Notes: a model not told the origin generated them from the letters alone. A stretch of DNA of 56,956 nucleotides from an uncultured Clostridia bacterium (GCA_947167215.1 CAMVHE010000013.1:1-56956), one strand, 5' to 3'; counted from the first letter of the stretch, positions 43,617 through 53,149 are shown. Translations and numbers: made by a program.

Positions 43617-45764
43617 ATGGAAAAAACGTATTCAATGGAACTGGCTGGCCGCACGCTCAGCATGAATTTCGGCAAGTACTGCGGACAGGCTAATGGTTCC
43701 GTCATTGTAAGCCTTGGAGATACCGTTGTCATGGTCAATGCTACCGCGGCGGAGACTCCCCGTGAGGGACAGGATTTTTTCCCGCTGAGCGTAGATGTTG
43801 AGGAAAAAATGTATTCTGTGGGCAAAATACCCGGCGGATTTATCAAGCGTGAAGGAAGGCCCTCTGAAAAGGCAACCCTGACCGCCCGTCTTATCGACCG
43901 CCCGCTGCGCCCGCTTTTCAATAAGGGCATCCGAAACGATGTCCAGGTTGTCTGCACCATCTTGTCTGTTGAGCAGGACGTACCGCCGGAAATCCCCTGC
44001 ATGCTGGGTGCTTCCATGGCGATTGCGGTAAGTGACATTCCGTGGGGCGGCCCTGTGGGAGCTGTCAGCGTTGGTCTGGTAAATGGCGAAGTAGTCATTA
44101 ACCCGGACAGCGCACAGCGCGAGGTCTCCAAACTGGCACTGACGGTGGCAGGTACGGATGAGGCTGTGCTTATGGTGGAAGCCGGCGCACTGGAGATCAG
44201 CGAAGATGATATGCTTCGTGCGATCCTGACCGGTCATGAAACCATCAAGAAGCTCGTGGAGTTCCAGAATAAGATCGTCAGCGAAATCGGCAAGGAAAAG
44301 GCAGTTTTCCCGATCTTTGAGACCGGCGAAGACATCAAGCAGGCTGTTCATGAAGATTTCCTTGAGCGCACGCAGTGGGCTTTTGAGGCTTTTGATCGTC
44401 ATGAGCGCGGTGACCGTGAGAATATTGTAAAGCAGGAAGCCCATGAGAAGTATGCGGAACGTTTTGCAGACCGCATGTCGGAAGTGGACGATGCTCTCTA
44501 TTATCTCGATAAAGAAGTCATGCGCCGCAAGATCATTGATCAGGGCGTACGTCCGGACGGACGTTCTCTGACGCAGATCCGCCCCATCTGGTGCGAAGTC
44601 GGAGTGTTGCCCAGAACGCATGGTACCGGTGTCTTTACCCGTGGAGAAACGCAGGTATTGAGCGTGACAACACTGGCCCCACTGAGTGAGGCACAGACCA
44701 TCGAAGGTCTTGGTGCGGAAACCAGCGAGCGCTATATGCATAACTACAATATGCCGCCTTATGCTTCCGGAGAAGCGGGACGTCTGAAGAGCCCCGGACG
44801 CAGAGAGATCGGTCATGGCGCACTTGCCCGCAGGGCACTGCTGCCGGTGATTCCTCCTGTCGAGGATTTCCCCTATGCAATTCGTGTGGTCAGTGAAGTG
44901 CTTTCCTCCAACGGTTCTACCTCTCAGGCTTCTGTCTGCGGTTCCACTCTGTCTCTGATGGATGCAGGTGTTCCGATTACAGCTCCTGTTGCCGGCGTGG
45001 CGATGGGCCTGATCAAGGACACGGAGACCGGAAAAGTTGCTGTGCTGACGGATATCCAGGGTCTTGAAGACTTCCTGGGAGATATGGACTTCAAGGTGGC
45101 AGGTACCATGAACGGTATTACGGCCATTCAGATGGATATCAAGATCAAGGGCATCGATGAAGCTATCCTGCGTCAGGCGCTGTCCCAGGCACTGGAAGGA
45201 CGTCTTTACATCCTTGAGAAGATGCTGGCCGTGCTGCCAGCACCGCGTGAGCACCTTTCGAAGTATGCACCGAAGATCATTCACTTCACCATTAATCCTG
45301 AGAAGATCCGTGAGGTCATCGGCTCCGGCGGAAAGATGATTAACAAGATCATCGACGAGACCGGCGTCAAGATTGATATCGAGGACGATGGCAGTGTATA
45401 TATTGCAACGCCGGATGAAGAAGCCGCCAATCGTGCAAAGAAGATCATTGAAGGCATCGCCAAAGATATCGAAGTGGGCGAGGTTTACATGGGCAAGGTT
45501 GTGCGCATGATGAACTTTGGTGTCTTTGTAGAGCTTCTGCCTGGCAAGGACGGCATGATCCACATTTCCAAGCTTGCCCGCGGCCGCGTGGAGAAGTGTG
45601 AAGATGTGGTGAAGATTGGTGACGAGATTGAGGTCAAGGTTGCAGAGATTGATGCACAGGGCCGCATTAATCTTATCCGTAACGACATCGAATACGCACC
45701 GGCAAAGGAAAGCGCTCCGCGCAATCCCGGTCAGCGTCCGCCGCGCCGCACGGATCGTCATTAA
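43617..45764 (+). CDS. pnp: Polynucleotide phosphorylase
   Basis: 715 residues. It is a 3'-5' exoribonuclease and phosphorolytic RNA polymerase. Two RNase PH domains lie at about 10-145 and 310-465 ([49 protein letters not shown]). A KH domain is at about 555-615 ([20 protein letters not shown]) and an S1 domain at about 620-690 ([34 protein letters not shown]). AAAGGAGA precedes ATG 43617, 16 codons inside the open frame. High GC and regular codon use mark a housekeeping gene. Confidence 0.98.
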   Translation: MEKTYSMELAGRTLSMNFGKYCGQANGSVIVSLGDTVVMVNATAAETPREGQDFFPLSVDVEEKMYSVGKIPGGFIKREGRPSEKATLTARLIDRPLRPLFNKGIRNDVQVVCTILSVEQDVPPEIPCMLGASMAIAVSDIPWGGPVGAVSVGLVNGEVVINPDSAQREVSKLALTVAGTDEAVLMVEAGALEISEDDMLRAILTGHETIKKLVEFQNKIVSEIGKEKAVFPIFETGEDIKQAVHEDFLERTQWAFEAFDRHERGDRENIVKQEAHEKYAERFADRMSEVDDALYYLDKEVMRRKIIDQGVRPDGRSLTQIRPIWCEVGVLPRTHGTGVFTRGETQVLSVTTLAPLSEAQTIEGLGAETSERYMHNYNMPPYASGEAGRLKSPGRREIGHGALARRALLPVIPPVEDFPYAIRVVSEVLSSNGSTSQASVCGSTLSLMDAGVPITAPVAGVAMGLIKDTETGKVAVLTDIQGLEDFLGDMDFKVAGTMNGITAIQMDIKIKGIDEAILRQALSQALEGRLYILEKMLAVLPAPREHLSKYAPKIIHFTINPEKIREVIGSGGKMINKIIDETGVKIDIEDDGSVYIATPDEEAANRAKKIIEGIAKDIEVGEVYMGKVVRMMNFGVFVELLPGKDGMIHISKLARGRVEKCEDVVKIGDEIEVKVAEIDAQGRINLIRNDIEYAPAKESAPRNPGQRPPRRTDRH

Positions 45765-45772
45765 AACTTTCT

Positions 45773-45796
45773 GGCTGCCGCAAGGCAGCCTTTTTT
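45773..45796 (+). terminator. pnp terminator
   Basis: GGCTGCC-GCAA-GGCAGCC hairpin followed by six T. Confidence 0.93.
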
Positions 45797-45809
45797 AGGA
45801 GTTTACACC

Positions 45810-47060
45810 ATGGATAAAAATAACATTGAGGTATTTACGCTCACAAACGGGATACGGGTCGTTGCAGAAAAGATGGATGTATTCCCTTCTGTCTGCGTTG
45901 GCATGTGGATCGGAACCGGTTCCGGTGCAGAAAGCGAAGCGGAGAACGGCATGTCCCATTTTATAGAGCATATGCTGTTCAAAAGTACGGAAAACCGGTC
46001 CACTTTGCAGATTGCTGCGGAAATGGATCGTCTGGGCGGACAGGTAAATGCCTTTACATCAAAGGAATGTACCTGTTATTATGCCAAGGTGATAACGGAA
46101 CATCTGCCGCGGGTACTTGAGCTGCTCAGCGATATTCTGCTTCATTCCAGACTTGACCCGGAAGAGATGGAGCGGGAAAGAGGCGTGATTCTCGAAGAGA
46201 TTGCCATGGCAGAGGATACGCCGGACGAACTGGTTTTTGATCTCCTTTCTGAGGGATGGTTTGGAAACCATCCCATGGGAAGGCCGATTCTGGGGTATGC
46301 AGACCGGATCAGCAGGATCACCTGCGAAGAATTGAGGGCTTTCCGGAAACGTCAGTATCAGCCGGAAAATCTGGTAGTGTCGGTAGTGGGATCATTTGAT
46401 TCTGCGGAACTCCGTTCCCTCTGCGAAGCATACCTGGGCGGTATGCAGCATACAGACGAACCGAGCAGGATTCCCGTCTTTTCCCAGAAAGACTATCGTG
46501 CGGTGATCAAAAAGAAGAATATCGAACAGGTCCACATGGCGATGTGCTGGAACGGAGCAAGTCACGAGGATGACAGAGTATATCCCATTTCGGTAATGTG
46601 CAATATTCTCGGTGGAGGGAACGCTTCCAGACTGTTCCAGCGTATCCGGGAAGATATGGGGGCCGCTTATTCGGTCTATTGCTATCCCGCCGCCTATACA
46701 GCAATGGGTACGGTTTCAGTCTATGCAGGAACCGGCCCTGCCCAGGCTCAGCTGGTGGCACATACAATTCATGAAGAGATTGAAAAGATAAAAAAAGAAG
46801 GCGTCACTCCAAACGAATTTGATATGGCAAAAGAACAGCTGAGGGTGTCCTATATCCTGGGCATGGAGAATTCTTCCAGCAGAATGTCCACACTGGGGCG
46901 TAACATGCTCATGAAGAATACGGTGAAGGATCCTTCTGAAGTTCTGCGGAAAATGGAAGCAGTGACCATCGAAGATGTGCAGAAGGCAACGGAATATGTC
47001 TTTTCCTCTTCCTATGCAGCTGCAGCGATCGGAATGGGCGTGGAAGAGCTGTACCTGTGA
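45810..47060 (+). CDS. M16-family zinc peptidase
   Basis: 416 residues, the insulinase/processing-peptidase fold of the type next to pnp in many Bacillota (YmxG). The inverted zinc motif HFIEH is at 50-54, with the downstream Glu in ERGVILEEIAMAEDTPDELVFD. The C-terminal half contains NILGGGNASRLFQRIREDMGAAYSVYCYPAAY, the substrate-closing region with R/Y. No signal peptide is present, so it is cytosolic. AGGAG lies eight bases before the ATG, right after the pnp terminator. A terminator hairpin overlaps its last codons. Confidence 0.93.
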   Translation: MDKNNIEVFTLTNGIRVVAEKMDVFPSVCVGMWIGTGSGAESEAENGMSHFIEHMLFKSTENRSTLQIAAEMDRLGGQVNAFTSKECTCYYAKVITEHLPRVLELLSDILLHSRLDPEEMERERGVILEEIAMAEDTPDELVFDLLSEGWFGNHPMGRPILGYADRISRITCEELRAFRKRQYQPENLVVSVVGSFDSAELRSLCEAYLGGMQHTDEPSRIPVFSQKDYRAVIKKKNIEQVHMAMCWNGASHEDDRVYPISVMCNILGGGNASRLFQRIREDMGAAYSVYCYPAAYTAMGTVSVYAGTGPAQAQLVAHTIHEEIEKIKKEGVTPNEFDMAKEQLRVSYILGMENSSSRMSTLGRNMLMKNTVKDPSEVLRKMEAVTIEDVQKATEYVFSSSYAAAAIGMGVEELYL

Positions 47061-47076
47061 GGTTCAGCTCTTTTTT
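47046..47076 (+). terminator. Terminator overlapping the M16 stop codon
   Basis: GAGCTG-T-ACCT / AGGT-T-CAGCTC hairpin (47046-47070) then six T. The stem includes the last codons and stop of the peptidase gene. Confidence 0.8.
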
Positions 47077-47077
47077 C

Positions 47078-47106
47078 TTTGCGCCAGTCGGGAATCGTGT
47101 TATAAT
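47078..47106 (+). promoter_or_regulatory. Candidate promoter opposite tRNA-Leu
   Basis: TTTGCG (47078-47083), 17 bases, TATAAT (47101-47106). It would transcribe the micro-ORF at 47161 and run antisense through the tRNA toward aroD. Confidence 0.5.
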
Positions 47107-47160
47107 GGCTAACACGGAAAAAACGCACAGCACGGCAGACAGGACGGGAGGAAACAGGGG

Positions 47161-47223
47161 ATGTCTTTCGATCCGGGTAAAAAAGAAAAGATCCCTGTAA
47201 TGCAGAGATCCTTCTGGTGCTGA
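47161..47223 (+). CDS. Possible 20-residue micro-ORF
   Basis: GGGAGGAAACAGGGG directly precedes ATG 47161, giving a 20-residue Lys-rich peptide that begins MSFDPGKKEKIPV and ends in Cys. The -10 box at 47101 lies upstream. Its 3' part overlaps the tRNA terminator hairpin on the other strand. It could be a leader peptide, a truncated gene start or chance; I recognise no family. Confidence 0.3.
   Translation: MSFDPGKKEKIPVMQRSFWC
47179..47210 (-). terminator. tRNA-Leu terminator
   Basis: On the minus strand GATCTCTG-CATTA-CAGGGATC (one U-G pair) is followed by TTTTCTTTTTT, just after the tRNA 3' end. Confidence 0.8.
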
Positions 47224-47299
47224 TGGCGAGACTCGAACTCGCACGCTTTAAAGGCAAGGGATTTTAAGTCCCCTGTGTCTGCCATTCCACCACATCAGC
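47215..47299 (-). tRNA. tRNA-Leu (anticodon TAA)
   Basis: 85 bases on the minus strand. The acceptor stem GCTGATG / CATCAGC has discriminator A and an encoded CCA (47217-47215). The anticodon stem-loop GGGGA-CTTAAAA-TCCCT reads TAA, decoding UUA. A long variable arm and GTTCGAGTC T-loop mark a class II leucine tRNA. Confidence 0.96.
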
Positions 47300-47308
47300 G
47301 CATCGTTT

Positions 47309-47337
47309 ATTATAGAGTTCCCGGAAATAAAAGTCAA
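47309..47337 (-). promoter_or_regulatory. tRNA-Leu promoter
   Basis: Minus strand TTGACT (47337-47332), 17 bases, TATAAT (47314-47309), ten bases before the tRNA 5' end. Its -35 box abuts the aroD ribosome site on the other strand. Confidence 0.88.
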
Positions 47338-47351
47338 GAAGGAATGTGTCT

Positions 47352-48122
47352 GTGGAGAAAAAAGAAAAGACAATACAAGCAAAGGGGCTGACGCTTGGCG
47401 CAGGAAGGGCGAAGGTCTGTATATCGGTCATGTCCGGAAGGCTCCAGGATCTGCAGGCAGATATTACGCAGGCTATGGATAATGGGGCAGAACTGCTGGA
47501 GTTTCGCGCGGACTATCTTTCCGGGGAAGGATACGCGGATATCTGCGACCGCGCGGGAGAGGTTTTTCGTTCCAGTCTGGGAAAACTGCCCGTTCTTTTC
47601 ACTTACAGGACACGGAGAGAAGGCGGACTGGGAAGTACGGATTCTGCAGGCTATGAAAAACTGCTGATGAAGATGCTGGAAAATCCTGCATGGGATCTGA
47701 TGGATGTGGAGATAGGTCAGGCTGGAGATTGTTTTCCGAAAATCAAGGAATGTGCAGAGGCAGCAGGAAAGGCGATTGTGGCGTCACACCATGACTTTGC
47801 AAGAACACCACCTGCCTCAGAGATCCGGAAAAGCTTCCAGAGGATGGAAGCAATGGGGGCGGATATTGCAAAAGTCGCCTATATGCCGGAAAACTGGCAG
47901 GATGTGCTTGCGCTCCTGCAGGGAGCCCGGGAGGCCAGGGACAGAATGACAATTCCCATCATTGCCATCTCCATGGGAAATATCGGCAGCATTTCCCGCG
48001 TGGGCTGCAGTCTCACTGGAAGCTGTCTGACCTTTGGAAGCGCAGAAATGCAAAGTGCTCCGGGCCAGCTTCCGGCAAAAGAGCTGAAAGCTGTCCTGAA
48101 GATGCTTCAGGTAGAAGAATAA
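47352..48122 (+). CDS. aroD: 3-dehydroquinate dehydratase, type I
   Basis: 256 residues. It catalyses the third step of the shikimate pathway through a Schiff base. Family marks are CISVMSGR, ELLEFRADYL (substrate-binding Glu and Arg), FTYRTRREGG, the catalytic His in IVASHHDFARTP, the Schiff-base Lys in GADIAKVAYMP, and ISMGNIGSISRVGCSLTGSCLTFG. I prefer the GTG at 47352, eight bases after AAGGA; a GTG two codons earlier (47346) is nearly as possible but lies too near the site. No other shikimate gene is in the window. Confidence 0.93.
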   Translation: MEKKEKTIQAKGLTLGAGRAKVCISVMSGRLQDLQADITQAMDNGAELLEFRADYLSGEGYADICDRAGEVFRSSLGKLPVLFTYRTRREGGLGSTDSAGYEKLLMKMLENPAWDLMDVEIGQAGDCFPKIKECAEAAGKAIVASHHDFARTPPASEIRKSFQRMEAMGADIAKVAYMPENWQDVLALLQGAREARDRMTIPIIAISMGNIGSISRVGCSLTGSCLTFGSAEMQSAPGQLPAKELKAVLKMLQVEE

Positions 48123-48144
48123 ACAGAGAAAGTAGGAAATCGCA

Positions 48145-49533
48145 ATGGAAAGAAAAAATGCATGGACAACGTATAAGACCACCGAGGAGATTGACCAGTT
48201 CAGCGATGCATACCGGGCATTTCTGGATCAGGGAAAAACGGAGCGGGAATGCGTCACCTTTAGTGTGGCAGAAGCAAAAAAACACGGATTTACCGACCTT
48301 GCCAAGGCCATCCGGGAAAACCGTAAGCTGAAGGCTGGTGACAGGGTTTACTATAACTGGATGAACAAGTCCTTTGTGGCATATATTATCGGAAAGAAGC
48401 CCGTTGAAGAGGGCATGAATATTCTGGGCGCACATATTGACTCGCCGAGAATCGATGTCAAGCAGAATCCGCTGTATGAGGATACCGATCTAGCTTATCT
48501 GGATACTCATTATTATGGCGGCATCAAGAAGTACCAGTGGGTCGCCATGCCGCTGGCACTTCACGGCGTGGTAGTCAAAAAAGATGGAAAGGTTCTCCCG
48601 GTGGTCATCGGGGAAGAGGAAGGGGATCCGGTATTCTGCATTTCTGATCTGCTGCCTCACCTTGCCCAGGAGCAGATGGAAAAGAAGGGTGCCAAGGTTG
48701 TAGAAGGGGAGTCCCTGAACCTGATCATCGGCAGTCAGCCTATGGCGGGCAAGAAAAAGGAACCCGTCAAAGAGATGATGCTGGATATTCTCAAAAAGAA
48801 ATACCAGTTTACGGAAGAAGATTTCCTTTCGGCAGAGCTGGAAATTGTTCCTGCAGGAAAGGCACGGGATATGGGCCTGGACCGCTCCATGATTCTGGGA
48901 TATGGCCATGATGACCGCTGCTGTGCATATCCGTCCCTGCGTGCCCTCGTGGATTATGAGGGAACTCCGGACTACACGCTCTGCTGCGTTCTGACGGACA
49001 AGGAAGAGATTGGCAGTGTTGGCGCTACCGGTATGGCTGCCCGTTACTTTGAAAACATTACGGCAGAGTTGGTAGGACTGTTGCAGCCTTACACGGATCT
49101 GGCTCTCCGCAGAGTGCTTTCTGCCAGCCGCATGCTTTCCAGTGATGTCAGTGCAGGCTATGATCCCAACTATGCCTCTGTATTTGAGAAGAAAAATGCC
49201 GCATATCTGGGACGGGGCATCACCTTTAACAAATATACCGGAAGCAGGGGCAAGAGCGGCTCCAATGATGCCAATGCAGAATTCATGGCGGCCATCCGGG
49301 ATATCATGGATAAGGGGAAGGTATCCTTCCAGACAGCGGAGCTGGGACGCGTTGATGTTGGCGGCGGCGGAACCATTGCCTATCTGTGCGCCAAGTATGG
49401 CATGAATGTGATTGACTCGGGAATTCCGGTCCTGTCCATGCATGCACCGTGGGAAGTGATCAGCAAGGTAGACCTCTATGAGGGATACAAGTGTTACTGT
49501 GCTTTTCTGAAACACGCTTCAGCGATAAAGTGA
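48145..49533 (+). CDS. M18-family aminopeptidase
   Basis: 462 residues, a cytosolic zinc aminopeptidase of the M18 family that forms large oligomers. Metal-binding and catalytic segments are LGAHIDSPRID, YGHDDRCCAYPSLRAL, LTDKEEIGSVGATGM and SMHAPWEVISKVDLYEGYKC. AGGAAA precedes the ATG, 22 bases after aroD. It removes N-terminal residues from peptides during turnover. The spacing suggests co-transcription with aroD and miaA. Confidence 0.95.
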   Translation: MERKNAWTTYKTTEEIDQFSDAYRAFLDQGKTERECVTFSVAEAKKHGFTDLAKAIRENRKLKAGDRVYYNWMNKSFVAYIIGKKPVEEGMNILGAHIDSPRIDVKQNPLYEDTDLAYLDTHYYGGIKKYQWVAMPLALHGVVVKKDGKVLPVVIGEEEGDPVFCISDLLPHLAQEQMEKKGAKVVEGESLNLIIGSQPMAGKKKEPVKEMMLDILKKKYQFTEEDFLSAELEIVPAGKARDMGLDRSMILGYGHDDRCCAYPSLRALVDYEGTPDYTLCCVLTDKEEIGSVGATGMAARYFENITAELVGLLQPYTDLALRRVLSASRMLSSDVSAGYDPNYASVFEKKNAAYLGRGITFNKYTGSRGKSGSNDANAEFMAAIRDIMDKGKVSFQTAELGRVDVGGGGTIAYLCAKYGMNVIDSGIPVLSMHAPWEVISKVDLYEGYKCYCAFLKHASAIK

Positions 49534-49546
49534 AGGGAATGAACGG

Positions 49547-50461
49547 ATGGGACCGGAGAAGAAAATAAAGGTTGTAGCGGTCGTAGGAACCAATGCATCC
49601 GGCAAGAGTTCGCTGGGGGTTGAACTGGCCTGCCGGTTTGGCGGGGAGATCATCTCTGCAGACTCCCGCCAGGTTTTCCGGGGACTGGATCTGGGAAGCG
49701 GAAAGATCACCCCGGAAGAAATGAAGGGCGTTCCCCATCATATGTTGGACATCTGTGAACCGGGAGAATTCTTTTCCATGGCAGACTTTCAGAAACAGGC
49801 TTATGAGCTGATTGAGCAGATTGCAGCGAGGGGAAAGGTCCCAATGATTGTCGGCGGTACAGGACTGTACGTGGATTCCGTCCTGGATGGATATGAACTG
49901 TCCGATACGAAGCCGGATCTGGCTTACCGGGAAGAGCTTGAAAAGCTTTCTACGCCGGAGCTGGTGGTGCTTCTGCGAGAACAGGCGCCGGAAGCAGTAG
50001 TGGATGAAAAGAATCGGAATCGCGTGATGCGCATTCTGGAACGCATTCATGACGGGGATGATGCCATTCCTACAAAGCACCCGCGCTATGACAGCCTCCG
50101 ACTGGGGGTCAGCTGGCCCAGGGATATTCTGGGAAAGCGGATTGATGAGCGCCTTGCCATGCGAATGCAGCAGGGGATGCTGGAAGAAGTCCGGGGAATG
50201 TTGGACCGGGGAGTAAGTAGGGAATTTTTGCTTGGTCTGGGCCTGGAGTACCGTTTCCTGACAAAGTATTGCCTGGGAGAGTATGAAGACGAGGAAACCA
50301 TGCTGAAAGCACTGGCACAGGCCATTAAGAAGTTTGCCAAGCGCCAGATGACCTGGTTCAGGCGCTGCCCGGATATCCACTGGCTGGATATGCAGAAGAA
50401 TCCGTTGCAAGAAGCGTCCGTTCTTGTGGAAGACTTTTTAGGGGAGCGCATCCCGGAATGA
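49547..50461 (+). CDS. miaA: tRNA dimethylallyltransferase
   Basis: 304 residues. It adds a dimethylallyl group to A37 of tRNAs reading UNN codons. The P-loop variant GTNASGKSS is at 14-22, SADSRQVFRGLDLGSGKIT matches the family's DSxQxY region (here QVF), and PHHMLDICEPGEFFSMADF, IVGGTGLYVDSVL and KRQMTWFRRCPDIHWLD are characteristic. GAAGGGAA precedes the ATG. It sits 13 bases after the M18 gene. Confidence 0.96.
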   Translation: MGPEKKIKVVAVVGTNASGKSSLGVELACRFGGEIISADSRQVFRGLDLGSGKITPEEMKGVPHHMLDICEPGEFFSMADFQKQAYELIEQIAARGKVPMIVGGTGLYVDSVLDGYELSDTKPDLAYREELEKLSTPELVVLLREQAPEAVVDEKNRNRVMRILERIHDGDDAIPTKHPRYDSLRLGVSWPRDILGKRIDERLAMRMQQGMLEEVRGMLDRGVSREFLLGLGLEYRFLTKYCLGEYEDEETMLKALAQAIKKFAKRQMTWFRRCPDIHWLDMQKNPLQEASVLVEDFLGERIPE

Positions 50462-50569
50462 TTGGGAGCCTTCGCCTGTTGTTCCACGCGTCCCTGGAAA
50501 TGCAGGAGAATGCCGGGAAAAACAGCATTGGCGTACCCGCCGGACAAAAAAGCGGGATATGTAAAAAAG

Positions 50570-50602
50570 AAAAAATGGAACTCTTGCGGGTTCCATTTTT
50601 TG
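50570..50602. terminator. Bidirectional terminator between miaA and GH36
   Basis: AAAAATGGAA (50571-50580) / TTCCATTTTT (50591-50600) with A and T runs on the two sides, between two convergent genes. Confidence 0.87.
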
Positions 50603-50618
50603 TTGGTGGGAAAAGATT

Positions 50619-52787
50619 TCAGCAGATGGTGAGGAAAAACTGCTGACTTGTAAAATCAGCCTGCGGAACAGAGAGGGGGATTCCATAGGACATCAGCTCA
50701 TCTCCGCCGTAGACTTTACCGGTGTCCACGTCCCGGTAATCTGCATCCGGATCCAGACCACGGAGCTTTAAAAGCTTCGGCTTCTGATTGGGTTCGGCCA
50801 GTGCGTTCATAAAGGTTACAACGGCCTGCTTCCGGTCTTCACTGACCGTCATGAAAGCAGCCCTGGTACGGGCATAGGGAGAGAGCAGACGATGGTATGT
50901 GCCATACAGCAGAGTATTTTGCCAGGCATGGACCCGTTCATTCAGGGAGCGGATGGAAGAAAGCTCCTCAGCAGTCAGACGGTTGAGATCCAGCTCATAG
51001 CCATAGGTGCCGCCCATGGCAACAGCTGCCCGGGAGGCGAGGGGAGTAATGCGTCCAGTCTGATGGTTCGGAACTGCGGAAACATGGGCACCCATCATGG
51101 AAGGGGGGAACACATAGCTGGTTGAATGCTGAATCAGGCAGCGCTCCCAGGCATCCGTATCATCGCTGGTCCAGTTCTGGGGCATATAGCAGGCCATGCC
51201 CAGGTCAAACCGGCCGCCGCCGCCGGCACAGCTCTCGAAGAGAACCTTCGGGAAAGCGGAGGTGACCCGGGAAACGATATCATACAGGCCGAGAATGTAG
51301 CGATGGTGGAATTCTTTCATACGTTCCGGAGGAAGGGCTGCAGAGCCGACCATATTGATATTCCGGTTCATATCCCATTTGACGTAATCGACTTTGCCGC
51401 GTGCGAGAGCGCCGCAGATCGAGGCAACGATGGCATCCCTCACTTCCTGACGGGTAAGGTCCAGAACCAGCTGGTGACGGCATTCAATGCGCATGCGGTC
51501 CTCCGCATGAATGCACCAGTCCGGGTGGGCACGATAAAGATCGCTGTCCGGGGAAATCATTTCCGGCTCCACCCAAAGACCGAAGAGCAGACCGAGTTCA
51601 TGGATGCGGTCACTGAGACCGGAAAGACCATGGGGAAGCTTGCGGAGGTCATCATACCAGTCGCCGAGGGAGGAATTGTCACTGTCCCGGTGCCCGAACC
51701 ATCCGTCGTCCAGCACAAAGAGATCGATGCCGACCTTTTTTGCGGTTCTGGCAAGATCCAAAAGCTTTTCTTCGTTAAACTGAAAATAGGTGGCTTCCCA
51801 GTTGTTGATGAGCAACGGACGGGGAGCCAGGGCAAAGGGTCCTTGATTGATATGATGATGAACAAAGGTGTGGAAGGCATGACTCATTCCGGAGAGACCG
51901 GTATGGGAATAACAGAGGTAGGCTTCCGGGGTATCGAAGCTGGCGCCGGGGGCCAGCGCCCAGGAAAAATCGAAAGGCTGTATGCCGATCATTGCGCGGG
52001 CGTTGTGATCCTGATCCACGTCCACACTTGCAAGGAAACTGCCTGAATAACAGAGTGCCATGGCATAGACATCTCCGTTTTCTTCGGTGGCATCCGGCGA
52101 AAGAAGTGCCATGAAGGGGGAAGTCTGTACGGAAGAGGCTCCGCGCACGGTGGAGGTTCCCTGGTTTCCCTGAACCAGAGGACGGAAATCTTCGTGACGT
52201 TCCCGTGCCCATGCGCCGGAAAGGGTCAGAAGACGGTAATCCGAACCTTCAAAGTCCACGCAACAGGAAAGGGCACGCTCAAGGGTTACCGGAGCCGTCC
52301 CATTGTTGGTGATTCGGACGTGTCTGGCCAGAATGGGGCTGTCTTCCCAGAGCGTATAGGTGAGCTCCACCTCAATGCCGGAGGAGACGTCCGCAAGAGT
52401 AAGAACCAGGGTTTCGCTGTTTTCTCCGTGTGCCCGAGGAAGACCGCCTTTGGGGCAGGTGCCGGTCCGTATCTCATACTTCTGGAAAACCAGATCAAGA
52501 GCAGCGGTGCCGGAGGCGTGACGGACGTGCAGCATTCCTTCCCGAAGATCGCCGCAGCCGAAAACCGGTGCTTCCTGGGGCATGCGGTCCAGGGGCGTCT
52601 CATGGAGGGAAAAGTTATCATGAGTATAGATGGAAAGACGGGTAACCAGGTCATCCGAGATGTGACGAACGGATGCTCCCCAATAAAGATGAAGCGGGTA
52701 GCGGCCCGCTGCCATCTGGATGATGTAACTCATGCCCTGGCTGGAAAGATGAAAACACTGGCAGGATGCGTCAAAAAGGATGGACAT
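50619..52787 (-). CDS. Alpha-galactosidase (GH36)
   Basis: 722 residues, the size of bacterial GH36 enzymes. A beta-supersandwich N-terminal domain (1-320) is followed by the TIM barrel with LLINNWEATYFQFNEEKLL, VLDDGWFGHRDSDNSSLGDW and GLWVEPEMI. The nucleophile Asp472 lies in KWDMNR, and the acid/base Asp542 in TSDDTDA exactly 70 residues later. No signal peptide is present, so it acts on imported galactosylated oligosaccharides. AGGAGG precedes ATG 52787. It is divergent from an esterase-epimerase-phosphorylase set, so trimming of alpha-galactose from galacto-mannan oligosaccharides is the likely job, though raffinose-type sugars are possible. Confidence 0.94.
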   Translation of the reverse strand: MSILFDASCQCFHLSSQGMSYIIQMAAGRYPLHLYWGASVRHISDDLVTRLSIYTHDNFSLHETPLDRMPQEAPVFGCGDLREGMLHVRHASGTAALDLVFQKYEIRTGTCPKGGLPRAHGENSETLVLTLADVSSGIEVELTYTLWEDSPILARHVRITNNGTAPVTLERALSCCVDFEGSDYRLLTLSGAWARERHEDFRPLVQGNQGTSTVRGASSVQTSPFMALLSPDATEENGDVYAMALCYSGSFLASVDVDQDHNARAMIGIQPFDFSWALAPGASFDTPEAYLCYSHTGLSGMSHAFHTFVHHHINQGPFALAPRPLLINNWEATYFQFNEEKLLDLARTAKKVGIDLFVLDDGWFGHRDSDNSSLGDWYDDLRKLPHGLSGLSDRIHELGLLFGLWVEPEMISPDSDLYRAHPDWCIHAEDRMRIECRHQLVLDLTRQEVRDAIVASICGALARGKVDYVKWDMNRNINMVGSAALPPERMKEFHHRYILGLYDIVSRVTSAFPKVLFESCAGGGGRFDLGMACYMPQNWTSDDTDAWERCLIQHSTSYVFPPSMMGAHVSAVPNHQTGRITPLASRAAVAMGGTYGYELDLNRLTAEELSSIRSLNERVHAWQNTLLYGTYHRLLSPYARTRAAFMTVSEDRKQAVVTFMNALAEPNQKPKLLKLRGLDPDADYRDVDTGKVYGGDELMSYGIPLSVPQADFTSQQFFLTIC

Positions 52788-52819
52788 GGAAGAACCTCCT
52801 AATCATCGATGTTCTGATT

Positions 52820-52848
52820 ATGATAGAAAAGGTACAGGGGAATGTCAA
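52820..52848 (-). promoter_or_regulatory. GH36 promoter
   Basis: Minus strand TTGACA (52848-52843), 17 bases, TATCAT (52825-52820). The -35 box lies over the first codons of the GH130 remnant on the other strand. Confidence 0.8.
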
Positions 52849-53144
52849 GAAGAAAAGTGATCGGCGGCGCGATCCTTGACCTGGAAGAGTCTTCCGTGGT
52901 ACGCTATCGCTGTGAGAGTTTTCTGCTGACCCCGGAGACCGAATATGAGGAACGGGGATTTGTGGCCAATGTCTGCTTCCCCTGTGTTGCGTTCTGCGAC
53001 GGGGATACCGGAAGGATTGCCCTGTATTATGGCGCTGCGGACTCCGTGGTGGGAGTTGCATTTACAACCGTGGACGAAAATGTTGCATATATTAAAGCCC
53101 ATTCTGTGCTTACGGAACAGGATCGGGAGATTGGAAGGAGATAG
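52842..53144 (+). pseudogene. C-terminal remnant of a GH130 mannoside phosphorylase
   Basis: 100 codons that align only with the last part of GH130 enzymes: GGAILDLEESSVV, TPETEYEERGFVANVCFPC, IALYYGAADSVVGVAF and the ending ENVAYIKAHS. These match the beta-1,4-mannooligosaccharide phosphorylase (GH130_2) type rather than the intact GH130_1 at 55363. Full enzymes have 300 or more residues, so the catalytic two thirds are missing. Only 54 bases separate it from the GH36 start, which leaves no room for the rest. A GGGGA lies directly before its ATG, so a short peptide could still be made. It is the wreck of a gene once in this operon. Confidence 0.78.
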
Positions 53145-53149
53145 AGGGA

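Noticed and set aside
43632..45761. 709-codon open frame antisense to pnp
   Set aside because: It mirrors the pnp frame almost end to end. Its length comes from the biased codon use of a highly expressed gene; it has no ribosome site or known domain.
48490..49515. 341-codon minus frame over the M18 aminopeptidase
   Set aside because: It is antisense to a clearly conserved gene, with no ribosome site and no family.
51126..52046. 306-codon + strand frame inside GH36
   Set aside because: It is a complementary-strand shadow of the alpha-galactosidase gene with no independent evidence.
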